The translations under genes were made by a program, and so were the position numbers. 64,000 nt of DNA from Cyanophora paradoxa (Eukaryota > Glaucocystophyceae > Cyanophorales > Cyanophoraceae): contig QPMI01000199.1 in NCBI GenBank assembly GCA_004431415.1, positions 84,460-148,459 of the forward strand. Reading direction: 5' to 3'. A model generated the notes under the pieces. It ran no database searches, was not told where the DNA came from, and saw only the letters and a program-made list of their open reading frames with translations. Below, piece by piece: positions 20,496-28,887 of the stretch (its first letter is position 1; each line of letters starts with the position of its first letter).

Positions 20496-21506
20496 TTATG
20501 CGAAGCTTGTAATAACTGGATAGGAAGGGTGAAGCTGTGACATTCGCATCTTAAAGTATTCATAAACTGGGTCCCCAGCTGGCTCATCACCATAGCGAAT
20601 TTCAAAGGTAAGATGAACAGGTTGACCCTCAAAATCAATTGGTTCATTAATAGCATTTACAATATCAACCGAGAAAGTGGATAATCCAACCTTCTTATTA
20701 TAGTATTTGTAAAGTGGATGAGCCTCTGTCGAATTGTAAACTACATGCTCACCATAATCTTTATCAGGGACCACTATTTTATGGAAGTAACCAGTCAGAA
20801 GACCATCCCCACATTGCACCAGATCACCCAGCTCCTTTACTCTCACAAACAAAACACTGTCCCTGGTCTTCTCAGGCTCAAATGAAGATATAATACCGTT
20901 TACTCGAGTTCCAGTAAAGATACCATCAGTGAGAGCATCATACACTTGTGATTGGATTGAGGAATTGCCATATCTTCCAGGATCAAGACCAAGCAGTCTC
21001 CCTGAACTCAATAGCTTTTGAATTGTTTGCAGGTTTGGATTTACAGCAAGTGAGAAAGCCAGGTAAAAAGGTTTTTCGGAATGGAATACTATTCGTTTCA
21101 GTGACTCATCCCATTTGCAGCGAAGAGATGGTTTAGGATTTTTTAAATCGAACTTTTCATTAATAACATTCACCAGTTGTTGGTGGCTTTGAATGGGGGC
21201 TTTGCGACTTATAATGATTTGTTTCCACTGTTCAAAGTCCTCAGCTGGGCGAACTGTGGGGATACCATCAATTCCAGCTCCCGCATATTGTTCAGAATAG
21301 TAAATACTAAATGAATTGTCAATTGTTACATCTCCAACTTTGGTTTCACCACTCACCATAGGGATGCTGTTATAAAATTCGGCTGATACCAGTCTCACAG
21401 CCCTCACATTCTCATAAGAACTTGGGAGTCTAGCCACAAAGCTTGATGTGGGACCATCACCAGAGATTGTATTAAATGAGCTAACCTCGATGTAATCCAC
21501 AGGCAT
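20496..21506 (-). CDS. minor capsid (penton-like) protein 1
   Basis: 336 residues. The start VDYIEVSSFNTISGDG..SFVARLPSSYENVRAVRLVSAE has the pattern seen at the N-terminus of single-jelly-roll minor capsid proteins of PLVs and virophages: a polar start, then a beta segment, then V-x-L-x-S-A. The element B counterpart is the plus-strand gene at 35020-35945 (KEYLSFSSDDRD..VTLPRRYDNVKSVRLVQA). It is divergent from minor capsid gene 2 with only 29 bp between the start codons, an arrangement kept in element B. The protein likely forms capsid vertices. Confidence 0.65.
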   Translation of the reverse strand: MPVDYIEVSSFNTISGDGPTSSFVARLPSSYENVRAVRLVSAEFYNSIPMVSGETKVGDVTIDNSFSIYYSEQYAGAGIDGIPTVRPAEDFEQWKQIIISRKAPIQSHQQLVNVINEKFDLKNPKPSLRCKWDESLKRIVFHSEKPFYLAFSLAVNPNLQTIQKLLSSGRLLGLDPGRYGNSSIQSQVYDALTDGIFTGTRVNGIISSFEPEKTRDSVLFVRVKELGDLVQCGDGLLTGYFHKIVVPDKDYGEHVVYNSTEAHPLYKYYNKKVGLSTFSVDIVNAINEPIDFEGQPVHLTFEIRYGDEPAGDPVYEYFKMRMSQLHPSYPVITSFA

Positions 21507-21535
21507 TCTTCTTTTATCTATATTTATATATTAAA
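21507..21535. promoter_or_regulatory. 29-bp divergent promoter between two minor capsid genes
   Basis: The whole spacer between two oppositely oriented ATGs is 29 bp and AT-rich (TTTTATCTATATTTATATATT). Any promoter elements must overlap the coding ends or be minimal TATA/initiator-like. The equivalent spacer in element B (35004-35019) is only 16 bp. Confidence 0.55.
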
Positions 21536-22468
21536 ATGAATCGACTTGTTAATATTGATAGCAGGGATAGAAGCCAAGGGGAATCTGAAAACTCTTACAG
21601 GGTCACCCTCACAACTCCAGTAGAGAGACCAAGAGAATGCAGAGTTCTCTATGCAGAGATTCCAAACAGTATCTATAACAGTGTGGGAACTGATCATATA
21701 ACAGTTGATTTTAACTACCAAGATGGTTCATACAATGAAATCATCACACAGAAAGTGTATCCCCTTCCCAGTGGCTACATTAACCAGGGTCATTTTGGGG
21801 TCACACATCCCTATAATTATGGGCTGAACTATTCAAGCTTCAAAACCATTGCAGATAAAACTGTGTTTTTTGAGTTCAAGATATTCTACAATCCAACTAC
21901 CTATAAAGTGGAGTTTTACAGTAACCATGAGTTCCGTTTTATTGCAAGCAACAAGCGAATAGGGAAGCTTTTGGGTGTAAGTTCTACTGAATACACCAAT
22001 GGTTATTATAGCACTCCTCCTGCTGGTGGATCTCCATATCGACCTGAGAACCTTTTAAAGTATGATGGCAAACCTATTACACCTGATCACCCAGCTTGGG
22101 GAATCACCTTCTCAGGACCCAGACTCTCCTCAAAGCCCTTGCAGTATTATTTCACCAGTAATAAGATGTCTGATATGAATGCTGAGCAGTATCTGTACAT
22201 GCATATTAAAGAGCTTGCCCCCTTTGCAAGTAGACACAATATAATTCCGAAATCGCAACCACACAACCAAGGGGCTATCCTACGATTGCAATTGAGTAAA
22301 GATATAGGTGGCTATGTTTACCATAGTGGTGAGCATGCAGAATTTATTCAAATCAATGACAGAAACCTGGTGATAAGGGAACTCACAGTTGAGTTTAAAG
22401 ATTACTTTGGTGAACTGATTGATATGAATGGAATCGATAATTCGTTTCAGTTGGAGTTTATCGAATAA
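21536..22468 (+). CDS. minor capsid (penton-like) protein 2
   Basis: 310 residues starting NRLVNIDSRDRSQGESEN, followed by RVTLTTP and ECRVLYAEIPNSIYN. The element B counterpart (34158-35003) starts KRITINCDSRDLENG and has FRVLSAEIPNSSY at the same place. The DSRD start and the AEIPNS block recall minor capsid or penton jelly-roll proteins of PLVs. Later blocks LYMHIKELAPFAS and LRLQLSKDIGGY match YIYLDIEELRPFTK and LRIQMNSDFGRY in element B. The C-terminus overlaps the end of the convergent lipase gene by 11 bp. Confidence 0.65.
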   Translation: MNRLVNIDSRDRSQGESENSYRVTLTTPVERPRECRVLYAEIPNSIYNSVGTDHITVDFNYQDGSYNEIITQKVYPLPSGYINQGHFGVTHPYNYGLNYSSFKTIADKTVFFEFKIFYNPTTYKVEFYSNHEFRFIASNKRIGKLLGVSSTEYTNGYYSTPPAGGSPYRPENLLKYDGKPITPDHPAWGITFSGPRLSSKPLQYYFTSNKMSDMNAEQYLYMHIKELAPFASRHNIIPKSQPHNQGAILRLQLSKDIGGYVYHSGEHAEFIQINDRNLVIRELTVEFKDYFGELIDMNGIDNSFQLEFIE

Positions 22469-24014
22469 AGGCACCTGTGAAATCAACTCTCATTGTGGGA
22501 GCATTCACATACACAAGGGGATAAATGCGAATATATTTGATTCTGAGAGAATAACCTATGTAAAAAGCATCCTTGATGCTGAGAGGAAATCCACTCAATA
22601 GAGCCACATCACCAGAGTTGTGAGCATTGTTAATGTTCTCACAGACATATATTTTGTTTTGCCCATCTGATCGAATAAAAGACCAGTTGATCCCATCAGT
22701 GGATGTTGCCACATTGAAAGTCTTAATAAAAGCATTGGTGTCCCCTGATCCATAGGCAATCACAGAAGAGAGTTCAAAAGTATATGGGAAAGCAACTTGA
22801 AGGTATTCAGTGGGGTTTTCCCATATCTGTTCAGGAGCATAGGCTCCAGCTTCCCAGCCAAATGCTGAAGGTCTTGCCATGAAAGGCTCTTTACCTGTCA
22901 CAGAGGATGAGGCAGTAAAGGCATCATCTGCAAGCTGATACCAATTGGCATCCAAAGGAGGTGATGTAGTGAGAGTGGATGAGATGTAAGCCTTTGTAGG
23001 GTTCTTTAGTTCATAGTTTGCTACTAGTAGGCTGCAAAGCTTATTGATCATATCATTGTTTGCTGCTATGTATGTTTCAGTGAATGCTAGCATATCTGGG
23101 ATCTTAGATGTGTCATCCAGAGAGCTTACAATGTGATTTGGAAGAGGGACTGATAGCCTATAGTATCTCCCATAATCTTGATCATAGTTGTAGGGTAACA
23201 ACTCCTCCATCTTATCAAGGGCAGAAAGCTCACTTGCAGCCATGAGCATGTTAATCAATGGGCTTCCATCTGTTGAGGCAATCCATGAGAGAATACCCCA
23301 GCTGTTTACAGTCTCATAAGCATAACCCACATAATCAGACTCTAAATGTGGGTCCACCTCACCACAAGAGATACTTATTACTATGATATCATCATCATCA
23401 CTGTAAATCTTCTTTGCATGGCTGTAACCACACACACTGGGATTATTGTTTCCCGAAATGGCACCATCAATGAGACAGACAAATACTCCCCGATTGAAAT
23501 CAACAATGCTTACAGGAGAGAAATATGTAGGAGCAGCAGAAGTAGCCCTAGCAGCAATCTTACAAGGCATAAAGTTGTAGTTGTTGTCATTTGTGATAAA
23601 TATTGGTTTCATATTCTGAGTATCAAAGGATGTAATCACAATGTCCTTTAGGGAATCCTGTATTAGTGATTCACCAGTAACTGAATTGATTGCAGTCTCC
23701 AAGGGTCCGACATCATACTTTGTGTTAAATAGGGCATTTTCGATTATATTTCGAGGATTTGCGAAAATCAAGGGCAGTTGAGTTAGGTAAATATTGTGTA
23801 AATCGTTTGCTGTGAGTTTAGGTTCACCTGGTTTATCAGGATGCCTGATGTTTAACCCAATAGCAATGATCCCACCAGTGGAAGTTCCACTCACAACATC
23901 CACAAGATCGATTATTCTCCTGCCAGTTCGATTTTCGATTTCTTTTAGCAGCCTGGTTATGATAATGCCCCTTGCACCCCCGCCAGAAAGACTTAAAACG
24001 ACCTTGAGAGGCAT
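22458..24014 (-). CDS. patatin-like phospholipase with discoidin-like C-terminal domain
   Basis: 518 residues. The N-terminal 330 form a patatin domain: the oxyanion Gly-rich loop SLSGGGARGI, the nucleophile elbow GTSTGG (Ser), and the catalytic Asp in LIDGAISGNN. Patatins hydrolyse ester bonds of membrane lipids using a Ser-Asp dyad. The C-terminal 165 residues look like a galactose-binding/discoidin (F5/8 type C) fold: ANWYQLADDAFTASS, YLQVAFPYTFELSSV, IKTFNVATSTDGINWSF. This tail could bind glycans or lipids. Element B has the same fusion at 32657-34150. Its place between capsid and fibre genes suggests a virion-borne enzyme for membrane breach, by analogy with phospholipases in other viruses. 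Confidence 0.88.
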   Translation of the reverse strand: MPLKVVLSLSGGGARGIIITRLLKEIENRTGRRIIDLVDVVSGTSTGGIIAIGLNIRHPDKPGEPKLTANDLHNIYLTQLPLIFANPRNIIENALFNTKYDVGPLETAINSVTGESLIQDSLKDIVITSFDTQNMKPIFITNDNNYNFMPCKIAARATSAAPTYFSPVSIVDFNRGVFVCLIDGAISGNNNPSVCGYSHAKKIYSDDDDIIVISISCGEVDPHLESDYVGYAYETVNSWGILSWIASTDGSPLINMLMAASELSALDKMEELLPYNYDQDYGRYYRLSVPLPNHIVSSLDDTSKIPDMLAFTETYIAANNDMINKLCSLLVANYELKNPTKAYISSTLTTSPPLDANWYQLADDAFTASSSVTGKEPFMARPSAFGWEAGAYAPEQIWENPTEYLQVAFPYTFELSSVIAYGSGDTNAFIKTFNVATSTDGINWSFIRSDGQNKIYVCENINNAHNSGDVALLSGFPLSIKDAFYIGYSLRIKYIRIYPLVYVNAPTMRVDFTGAFIR

Positions 24015-24057
24015 CTTTTACTTATCAGGAATTTTATAAATCCATATAGTAAAAGCC
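24015..24057. promoter_or_regulatory. 43-bp divergent promoter, lipase / fibre
   Basis: Spacer between the lipase ATG (minus) and fibre ATG (plus). It is AT-rich, with TTTTATAAATCC in the middle. Element B also has a 43-bp spacer (32614-32656) between the same gene pair, with TTTATAAA and TATATAAG. Confidence 0.5.
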
Positions 24058-24310
24058 ATGAGCTTCAATTACCCACCCAATCTAGAAACAATTCAAGATG
24101 ATAATGCAAGCAGCACCAAGCATGTGAACTTTGATAATATTAAAGTAAAGGGTTCAGTTTCGATTGAACACAGTTCCGATAATTCATCCAAGACTCAATC
24201 AAGGGAGCATGCTTTATCTGTGAATCAAACTGATCCAAATAAAGAGGATGTCAGTGTTGCTTTTAGTTTGGGTAATGTGAAAGCAAACCAAGTGGCAGAG
24301 ATCAAAGCCA
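24058..24310 (+). pseudogene. fibre protein 1 of element A, 5' part (split by element B)
   Basis: Starts MSFNYPPNLETIQDDNA at 24058 and is open to the insertion point after codon 84 (24310 is the first base of codon 85). Beyond that the frame runs 26 bases into the TIR of element B and stops at 24334. The N-terminus resembles that of the element B fibre at 28888-32613 (MSFLNPRPDARV; DNIKVKGSVSIEH matches NTEIRGSLRINY). The 3' part resumes at 49064. The duplicated AAGCCA lies at both edges, and removing it joins the halves in one frame, so the gene was intact before element B inserted. Confidence 0.85.
24305..24310 (+). repeat. target site duplication, left copy (AAGCCA)
   Basis: AAGCCA directly precedes the left TIR of element B and recurs at 49058-49063 directly after the right TIR. 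A 6-bp duplication is the signature of Polinton integrases. Confidence 0.85.
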
Positions 24311-24826
24311 GCTCGCATGCAGGTGAACCCCACTAATTCCCGCCGACCTATTTCAGTGAGCAAATATAAAACATCCTTTATTCTCAGTCACAAATTAATA
24401 AAATCGCTGTAATTCGCACTGAGCCACACTGTCTTTTATAAACCTCTCATGCATCCTTACTGAAACCAATCACGAAAACCTAAATTTCATCTTCTCTCCG
24501 ATCTCTTACCATTCTCAGTAAGCCCTAAACCCGTCCTCCGATCTCTCAGTAAGGCACAGTAAGACCCCATTATTACGAAATGTTCCCGATCGTTGCCGGA
24601 CTGTTTTCAGTAATCCAAAAAGAAAACACAGGTGAACCCCACCGAGAGAGTACGATGATAAGTACGAGATCGATTGAGTTCGCAAGTTTGTGCTGCCGAA
24701 AATGCCCACCTGCACAAACTTGCGCACCCCATCGACAAAGTACGATGATCGACGAAGTACGACGATAGACCACGATTAATTGCAACTGGAACCACTCGCG
24801 CCCCGCCCACTATGCAAGATACATGC
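24311..24826 (+). repeat. left TIR of element B (516 bp)
   Basis: Starts GCTCGCATGCAGGTGAACCC and is almost identical to the reverse complement of 48542-49057. The word AGGTGAACCCCAC occurs at the tip (24321-24333) and again at 24631-24643. The stretch 24650-24775 is rich in GTACGATGAT / GTACGACGAT words that form overlapping direct and inverted repeats. Short ORFs seen on both strands are mirrored in the right TIR and have no coding support. Confidence 0.95.
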
Positions 24827-24869
24827 CTTTCTTATGCATGATCTATGTAAAAACAATTATTCCAATGCC

Positions 24870-25133
24870 TCATTCCTCTGCAACTGTATTATACTCGATT
24901 GCTCTTTTCACAGTTCCCCTTTGGAATGCCTGTAATACAATCGCTTCTTTTGTGGTTGGTATCTGAACTCCACCTGAGATGCAAGATTGAATCTCTTTCT
25001 GAACAATCTCATCAATTGCAATTCTTGCTCTGTTGTGGGCAGCATTATCAATCCAGTCTTGAACAGATAAAGCGCAATATTCCATTCCCAATTTTTCAGT
25101 ATCTGAGAGAATGACTTGGTAGATATTCGACAT
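24870..25133 (-). CDS. small helical protein, possible phage-like tail accessory
   Basis: 87 residues, MSNIYQVILSDTEKLGMEYC then VQDWIDNAAHNRARIAIDEIV and a C-terminal helix. The pattern D-W-x-x-N-A-x-x-N-R-A-R resembles small proteins that accompany tail-fibre genes in dsDNA phages, but I cannot name a family. It lies between the left TIR and the adhesin genes of element B, facing the TIR. Function unknown. Confidence 0.5.
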   Translation of the reverse strand: MSNIYQVILSDTEKLGMEYCALSVQDWIDNAAHNRARIAIDEIVQKEIQSCISGGVQIPTTKEAIVLQAFQRGTVKRAIEYNTVAEE

Positions 25134-25155
25134 TCCTTAATCTACTGCAAGAAAA

Positions 25156-26175
25156 TTAAATGATGCTAATCAATTCACCCGAAAAACCTGTTATACTTGA
25201 ATATGAACCAGAAGAGCTTGTGACAAGTGTAACATATTCATTTTGAGCAAGATTTAGAATGCAAGAGAAACACAATGCTTTATTGGTGTGTGTGCTGCTG
25301 TGGATTTGGGAAATGCTTAAACCCCCAGGATCTGCATCATTCACTTTTATAAATAATTCGATAGTAGCTGATGTGGTCGAAAAAGAGAACACTGAAAATC
25401 GATAATGTCCTGCAACAGGTGCTGTAAATCTTCCTGTTGATGTGCTAAATGCATTGGTATTGTTTACCCGAACTGTTGCCCAGTTTATCAGAGCAGCAGC
25501 AGAAGTAGCAGTGTGAGCATATCCAAGTTGAACTGAAAATCGTGGGTGTGATGTTTTGAGATAGCATCCTTCATTTACTGTCAAACTATTGGCTTCAAGA
25601 GTAGCAACAGTGTTACTATTGCGTTTTAACAAAAAATTGACATCGGCTCCTGTATCAATTTCAGGAGAGACAACCTTAGTAGATGCTGTGATTATTGATT
25701 GTGTGTAGTTAGGAATACTTATACCAGCATTTGCTGTAACCAAACCTGTAAATGTGCTTGTTCCTGTAATGTTTACTTGATTTGCTGTAAGCGTTCCATC
25801 AATCATTGCCCCATCTCCAATATAAGCGCCTCCACTTTTTACTACAAGAGCCGAGTTATTGATGGTGTTGTCAAAAGTAACAATCTTTGGTGTGGTGAAC
25901 CCTCCCACATCATCATAAATTGCTGAATCTGATACAATCTGACCTGATTGAACTTGGTTCTTGTTTGAAACTTTTAAACCTGTGGTTCTCACCCTCCCTC
26001 CATTTCGATCGCATCGAATTTCTTTACATCTTATCACAGAATTTTGAGAGAATGAATCGGCTCCTGTTGTTTCTGTGCAAATAAACCCGGGGGTTGCATC
26101 TGTAACAGCATGGTTAAGTTGATGTATTTTTGGGGCGGCATAACAGAAAACAGGGACAGCTATTTGAGTGGTCAT
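25156..26175 (-). CDS. adhesin with shared N-terminal module and C1q-like tip
   Basis: 339 residues. Residues 30-120 (ETTGADSFSQNSVIRCKEIRCDRNGGRVRTTG and VVKSGGAYIGDGA) form a module that recurs in the next gene and in two element A proteins (55192-56037, 56061-56894). The C-terminal 130 residues look like a C1q/TNF-like jelly roll: HPRFSVQLG, WATVRVNNTNAFST, GRFTAPVAGHYRFSVFS and LFIKVNDAD. C1q domains form trimeric tips on fibres. The probable job is host attachment, with the N-terminal module fixing the tip to the particle. AT-rich codon use contrasts with the capsid genes of the same element. Confidence 0.7.
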   Translation of the reverse strand: MTTQIAVPVFCYAAPKIHQLNHAVTDATPGFICTETTGADSFSQNSVIRCKEIRCDRNGGRVRTTGLKVSNKNQVQSGQIVSDSAIYDDVGGFTTPKIVTFDNTINNSALVVKSGGAYIGDGAMIDGTLTANQVNITGTSTFTGLVTANAGISIPNYTQSIITASTKVVSPEIDTGADVNFLLKRNSNTVATLEANSLTVNEGCYLKTSHPRFSVQLGYAHTATSAAALINWATVRVNNTNAFSTSTGRFTAPVAGHYRFSVFSFSTTSATIELFIKVNDADPGGLSISQIHSSTHTNKALCFSCILNLAQNEYVTLVTSSSGSYSSITGFSGELISII

Positions 26176-26178
26176 ACT

Positions 26179-27267
26179 TTACATTATGTGGATAATATTA
26201 TGATGAATGGACAAGGATACATCCAAAAAGTATCTGATATTGTAGTTTACACCAGCATCTCCTGAATTGACCAGCCTGATCGAATCATTAGCTACAAGGT
26301 TCACAATAATATCAAAACCAACAGTTGCATTTCCTGTTGCATTTTGAGAGTTAGAATTAATTCCGAATGTTGTCCCATTTTTAAGCAAAGAGGTCAAATA
26401 AGTATTGCTTTTAGCACTATTGTAACCAGACGCATGGAAAAATACGAGGTAGTTTCCAGAAACAGGTGCAGTAAAACTCCCTGTTGCAGGATCGAAATTA
26501 TTTCCATGGTTGACTATGACTCCTGTTGATGAGAACAAAGTTGTTCCACTTGCAGCGAAGTTTGTATCTTTTGAAGTATTGGGTTCCTGTTTTGTTGCAA
26601 AGAAACGAGGATGACTACTTAATTTTAGATACTTGTCTGTCGGAAGTGTAAGGAGCTGAACAGTTGTATTATCTGTTTGAGTTGTCTTTCCAAGAGAAAA
26701 CACTGTATTTCCATTTCGTTTGTAGTTCACATTTGCATCTGTCCCATTATCTGTCTCAGGTGTGTTTATTCTTGTATTAGCTGTGATAGTTTGATACTGA
26801 AAGTTGCCTGAGAGACCACCATTAAAGTTCATCAATCCTGTGAATACACTTGTCCCACTCACATTTAATTGGTTTGCTGTAACAGTTCCTGCTACATTGG
26901 CTCCATCTCCAATGTAGGAACCTCCACTTCTGACTACAAGAGCGGAACTAGTGCTTGTGTTACCAAAAGTAACTATCTGTGCTGTGGTAAATCCACCTAC
27001 ATTATCGTATATTGCTGAATCGGGGACTACTTGACCCGCTTGAACCTGATTTTTATTCGAGATAATAATACCTGTGGTTCTTATCTTGCCCCCATTTCGA
27101 TCACATCGAATTTCTTTGACTCTGAGTATGTTGTTCTCTGTGAAAGAGGTATTGCTTGTGGTTTCAGTGCAAATAAAACCGGGTGTTGAATCAAAGACTT
27201 CATGAGAGGTGCTATGTAGTGATTTCGCGGCGAGTTCATAGTTTGGGATCTCTAAAAGAGAGGTCAT
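26179..27267 (-). CDS. second adhesin with C1q-like tip
   Basis: I place the start at MTSLLEIPNY (27267), which clears the neighbouring gene. The N-terminal module ETTSNTSFTENNILRVKEIRCDRNGGKIRTTG and VVRSGGSYIGDGA is close to that in 25156-26175, a tandem duplicate. The C-terminus again has C1q-like blocks (HPRFFATKQ, FDPATGSFTAPVSGNYLVFF), but the tip sequence is strongly diverged, as expected for receptor-binding ends. The gap between the two genes is 3 bp. Confidence 0.7.
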   Translation of the reverse strand: MTSLLEIPNYELAAKSLHSTSHEVFDSTPGFICTETTSNTSFTENNILRVKEIRCDRNGGKIRTTGIIISNKNQVQAGQVVPDSAIYDNVGGFTTAQIVTFGNTSTSSALVVRSGGSYIGDGANVAGTVTANQLNVSGTSVFTGLMNFNGGLSGNFQYQTITANTRINTPETDNGTDANVNYKRNGNTVFSLGKTTQTDNTTVQLLTLPTDKYLKLSSHPRFFATKQEPNTSKDTNFAASGTTLFSSTGVIVNHGNNFDPATGSFTAPVSGNYLVFFHASGYNSAKSNTYLTSLLKNGTTFGINSNSQNATGNATVGFDIIVNLVANDSIRLVNSGDAGVNYNIRYFLDVSLSIHHNIIHIM

Positions 27268-27286
27268 CTTTATAATTACGAAATAG

Positions 27287-28849
27287 TTAAATTGCGACAG
27301 CAATGTAATGGATTGTTACAGTTTTGGCTGTATTGTCCATTGCATATGGATCAGTGAAAAGTTCACATGTGAAATAGTCACTGTAAACATTCAACAGGTT
27401 CACAGTAAATATGACTGGTGTTGTAGCGTTTGCTTGTCCTTCATGCCTTACTGTTGCTGTTACAACAGGAGGAGAAGTGAATGCACTGCTAAAATAGATG
27501 GTTAGATTGAACACATATAAATTATTGTAATTCAATACAGGAGTGGTGTAAGTATATTTTCCTGCTTTTATTTTCCCATTAAAATATGCATTAAGTTGAC
27601 TGGTAAGATCTGCTTCTGTAATACATCTACTTATAGTCGAGCTATCTGTGGGGTTCATAGCATAAAAATTTCTTGCATAAGCATTTCCACGAACAAGTAA
27701 AGTTTGATCAAAGTAATTCTGTGAATTGTGGAAAAACCATGTTTCATCAAACATAGGTCCTGCTGGTTCTACTATCTGACCCGATCCTACATACATTGTG
27801 TTGTTGGCTCTAATTGTGGTTGCTGTGAAGGGATCAAGAGTTGGTCTATTGGTCAAATCATTGTAGTTGCCCGAGAAAATCGCTGGTTTGTTATAAATAT
27901 CTGTATTCCAATCATGAGTGTGTGCAAAATCTGTAATCTCTGCCTTTGTGTGATTGTGAGCAAAATCTGTAATCTCTGCCTTAGTGTGGGTATGACCAAC
28001 ATATGCAACATTTCCAAGATCGGTAATCTGTGACTTTGTATGAGTGTGTGCAAAATCTGTAATCTCAGATTTAAAATGGGTATGAGCAAAATTTGTAATA
28101 TCCGCTCTGGTGTGGGTGTGTGCAAAATCGGTTATCTGTGATTTGGTGTGAGTGTGTGCAAAATCTGTGATTTCTGCCTTTGTGTGGGTATGCGCTCTAT
28201 TATTCAGATCGAGAAAACTACCCGAAAATGCAACAGGGTGTAGATTTGCTGCGGTGGGTTTATTAATGAGATCGTTGTAGTCTCCTGTAAATGAAACAGT
28301 TTTCAGTTCCCCCCTTCCTACATAATCCGAAGGGAGATCAATTTTAATGGGCATTATAGCTGGATCATCTGGGATCACATACTCTCCACCTGTGTGAACC
28401 ACAGGGTATCTTCGAATATACATATTGGATGCACCCATAAGAGGTGCCACAATGGGCACATCGGAGTTAACGAGATTGCAAGTGATGGAAAAAATCGTTT
28501 TGGGGGCAAACAGATTGCAATCAAAGGTCACAGTGGCGGGATCGATAGAAGGATCGACATTTGAACAGATCTGAAACATCCACCCACCCACACAGTTGCA
28601 ATTTAGATTTCGAAAGGCTGTCCCTGCCATTGCATCCACATAGCCAATCCCATTTGCTATGTCATAGATGTGACCAAACTCGTAACCAAAAATGTCATTC
28701 CACAGATTGGAAGCCATAGCTCCCGTCACATACCCTTTCAAATTTACAAGTAGGTCATTGGATTCACTGGGTATATTGCTATGGGTTATGTAAAATTGAT
28801 TATTCAACACAGCATTCCTAATTGTCGTCTCTACTATGGGCTCCGTCAT
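27287..28849 (-). CDS. His-x-His repeat fibre protein
   Basis: 520 residues. The N-terminal third contains cysteine-rich segments (FRNLNCNCVGGWMFQICSN). The centre (about residues 215-320) has eight or nine repeats of the type AHTHTKAEITDF, with two degenerate flanks (YNDLINKPTAA, YNDLTNRPTL). Repeated H-x-H motifs occur in phage tail fibres, where they can coordinate metal along a trimer axis. The C-terminal 150 residues have a beta-rich pattern without a named domain. Element A carries a related repeat protein at 51865-54843. Likely a trimeric spike or fibre. Confidence 0.7.
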   Translation of the reverse strand: MTEPIVETTIRNAVLNNQFYITHSNIPSESNDLLVNLKGYVTGAMASNLWNDIFGYEFGHIYDIANGIGYVDAMAGTAFRNLNCNCVGGWMFQICSNVDPSIDPATVTFDCNLFAPKTIFSITCNLVNSDVPIVAPLMGASNMYIRRYPVVHTGGEYVIPDDPAIMPIKIDLPSDYVGRGELKTVSFTGDYNDLINKPTAANLHPVAFSGSFLDLNNRAHTHTKAEITDFAHTHTKSQITDFAHTHTRADITNFAHTHFKSEITDFAHTHTKSQITDLGNVAYVGHTHTKAEITDFAHNHTKAEITDFAHTHDWNTDIYNKPAIFSGNYNDLTNRPTLDPFTATTIRANNTMYVGSGQIVEPAGPMFDETWFFHNSQNYFDQTLLVRGNAYARNFYAMNPTDSSTISRCITEADLTSQLNAYFNGKIKAGKYTYTTPVLNYNNLYVFNLTIYFSSAFTSPPVVTATVRHEGQANATTPVIFTVNLLNVYSDYFTCELFTDPYAMDNTAKTVTIHYIAVAI

Positions 28850-28887
28850 TATATATCTATTATTGCATACTACAAAAATTAAGGTTG

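Noticed and set aside
24311-24320. Palindromic GCATGC as the target duplication of element B
   Set aside because: It also appears at both edges, but it is part of a longer shared terminal sequence (GCTCGCATGC), and removing it leaves the fibre halves out of frame. AAGCCA further out gives both a direct repeat and frame continuity.
24515-24810. Several 60-70-residue ORFs within the TIRs
   Set aside because: They are mirrored in the right TIR on both strands with no domain, start context or codon support.
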